Assembly: GCA_900110395.1 (NCBI GenBank)
Contig: FODP01000008.1
Location: 248,001 to 312,000, forward strand
Origin: Rhodospirillales bacterium URHD0017
GTDB lineage: Bacteria > Pseudomonadota > Alphaproteobacteria > Reyranellales > Reyranellaceae
Direction of reading: 5' to 3'
DNA length: 64,000 nt
The notes beneath the pieces are model-generated. The model did not search any database and was not told the DNA's origin. It saw only the letters and a program-made list of their open reading frames with translations. A program made the translations under genes and the position numbers. Shown in pieces: positions 63,311 to 64,000 of the stretch; positions within the stretch are counted from its first letter, which is position 1, and every line of letters begins with the position of its first letter.

Positions 63311-64000
63311 TCACTCCGCCGCCTGCGCCTGGCGAAGCTGGGGGAACTCGGCCTTCGCCAGCTCGAAGGCACGGCGCACCTCGCTGCCGTCGCCGCGACG
63401 CTGATGCGCCGGCAGCTCCGCCATCGCGGCGAAAATGCGCTTCTTCATGTAGTGGCGCCAATTGACGGGCAGGGTGGCCAGCACCTCGGTGAGCGCGGCA
63501 TAGTTGGCGTCGGTCCATTCGCGCTCATAGGCCTCGCGCTCGGCGTTGAAGGCGAAGACACCCGGCTTGGTGGTTGCAGCCAGCCGCGCCCGACGCGCAG
63601 CCGTTGCCGTCTCGTCGATCGCGCCGTCGCGCCCCTCGCCGCGGATCACCACGCCGTAGTCGTCGGCTGCGGCCTGGATGGAAACCTTGCCTTGCTGCAC
63701 GTCGAACAGCACGGCCTTGGCGTCGCGCTCCGCGGGCGGCCCGAAGCCGCCGCCACCGGACGATGTCACCAGGATCACGTCGCCCGGGTCGAGCGGCACC
63801 ACGTCGGTGTTGCCGAGATCGACCGCGTCGTTGCCGCCCGGGTTGCGCCAGAAGCAGGAGGTGTTGCCCGGCCGCCCGCCCATGCTGCCCCACGACGAGA
63901 AGCGCGTGCGGTCGCGGTTGCGCGCGGTCACCACGGTGTTGGGCGCGAACACCTTGAACTCGAGCTGGGTGGCGAGCCCGCCGCGATGCCGGCCGGCGCC
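63311..64000 (-). CDS. Hydantoinase B / oxoprolinase family protein (C-terminal part, cut by window end)
   Basis: The C-terminal 229 residues of a second HyuB-type protein, which continues upstream beyond the window. The frame is open to the last base and begins GAGRHRGGLATQLEFKVFAPN, the conserved GxGRxRGGLG region of HyuB. FSSWGSMGGRPGN and VILVTSSGGGGFGPPAERD follow. It has an extended C-terminus of about 80 residues past the usual Gly-rich ending, ending in QLRQAQAAE. A hyuA-like partner is expected just outside. It is distinct from the HyuB-like gene at 48733. Confidence 0.9.
   Translation of the reverse strand, partial: GAGRHRGGLATQLEFKVFAPNTVVTARNRDRTRFSSWGSMGGRPGNTSCFWRNPGGNDAVDLGNTDVVPLDPGDVILVTSSGGGGFGPPAERDAKAVLFDVQQGKVSIQAAADDYGVVIRGEGRDGAIDETATAARRARLAATTKPGVFAFNAEREAYEREWTDANYAALTEVLATLPVNWRHYMKKRIFAAMAELPAHQRRGDGSEVRRAFELAKAEFPQLRQAQAAE

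Overview
This window is chromosomal DNA from a GC-rich bacterium, most likely an alphaproteobacterium. The main pointers are the cysG / DUF2849 / nitrite-sulfite reductase / DUF934 gene order, a cysteine-free ribosomal protein L31, CyaY frataxin, and palindromic intergenic repeats of a kind seen in Rhizobiales and Rhodospirillales. A Reyranella-like genome is my guess from gene content, but the sequence alone does not settle the genus. No tRNA, rRNA, CRISPR array, transposase or phage gene was found.

Layout. (1) 10-7019: a catabolic cluster with a form-II CoxL-like molybdenum hydroxylase, a secreted alpha/beta hydrolase, two fumarylacetoacetate-hydrolase (FAH) proteins, a two-domain extradiol-dioxygenase-like VOC protein, a carboxymuconolactone decarboxylase family protein and a second VOC protein. 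This looks like oxidation and ring cleavage of an unknown cyclic substrate. (2) 7057-7651: a class A small heat-shock gene with a heat-shock-like promoter and a clear intrinsic terminator. (3) 7784-12667: a tightly overlapping assimilatory sulfite (or nitrite) reduction operon preceded by a 36-codon ORF coupled to cysG and followed by a diiron ferritin-like gene. (4) 12712-24114: assorted single genes, including DUF4168, an LLM oxidoreductase, a DUF4239 membrane protein, an Ada-like regulator whose glycosylase domain has been lost, Ogt, an MFS pump, a class-I glutamine amidotransferase, a nucleoside hydrolase, small NTF2/VOC/ABM proteins and a molybdopterin oxidoreductase. (5) 24172-26727: rpmE, then cyaY and an MsbA-like ABC exporter, followed by an AT-rich regulatory patch with a 48-codon ORF.

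(6) 27096-45487 is the most coherent region. A divergent GH15 glucoamylase-like gene faces a 12-gene co-directional array: HAD phosphatase, tal, pgi, gnd, tkt, zwf, Cof-type HAD, pgl, rpe, a fused rpiA-gluconokinase, a GH63 glucosidase and a GH13 amylase-like gene, with an unknown gene at the end. Together they encode every step of a complete cyclic pentose phosphate pathway plus entry points from alpha-glucans and gluconate. (7) 45523-47780: a GH25 lysozyme lipoprotein, an HpcH/HpaI aldolase and a VOC protein. (8) 47810-55879: ferredoxin-NADP reductase, a hydantoinase/oxoprolinase pair, and a divergent FUSC / DUF1656 / HlyD aromatic-acid efflux set. (9) 55864-64000, all on the minus strand: hyuB-like (cut by the window end), an SDR dehydrogenase, a polysaccharide-deacetylase/PuuE-like amidohydrolase, and a complete Dpp-type ABC importer, suggesting uptake and hydrolysis of a cyclic amide or peptide-like substrate.

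Three kinds of dispersed palindromic repeat occur between genes, several of them inside operons (33714-33846, 48703-48724, 59734-59859; 62410-62501; 22010-22077), where they probably shape mRNA ends and relative expression.
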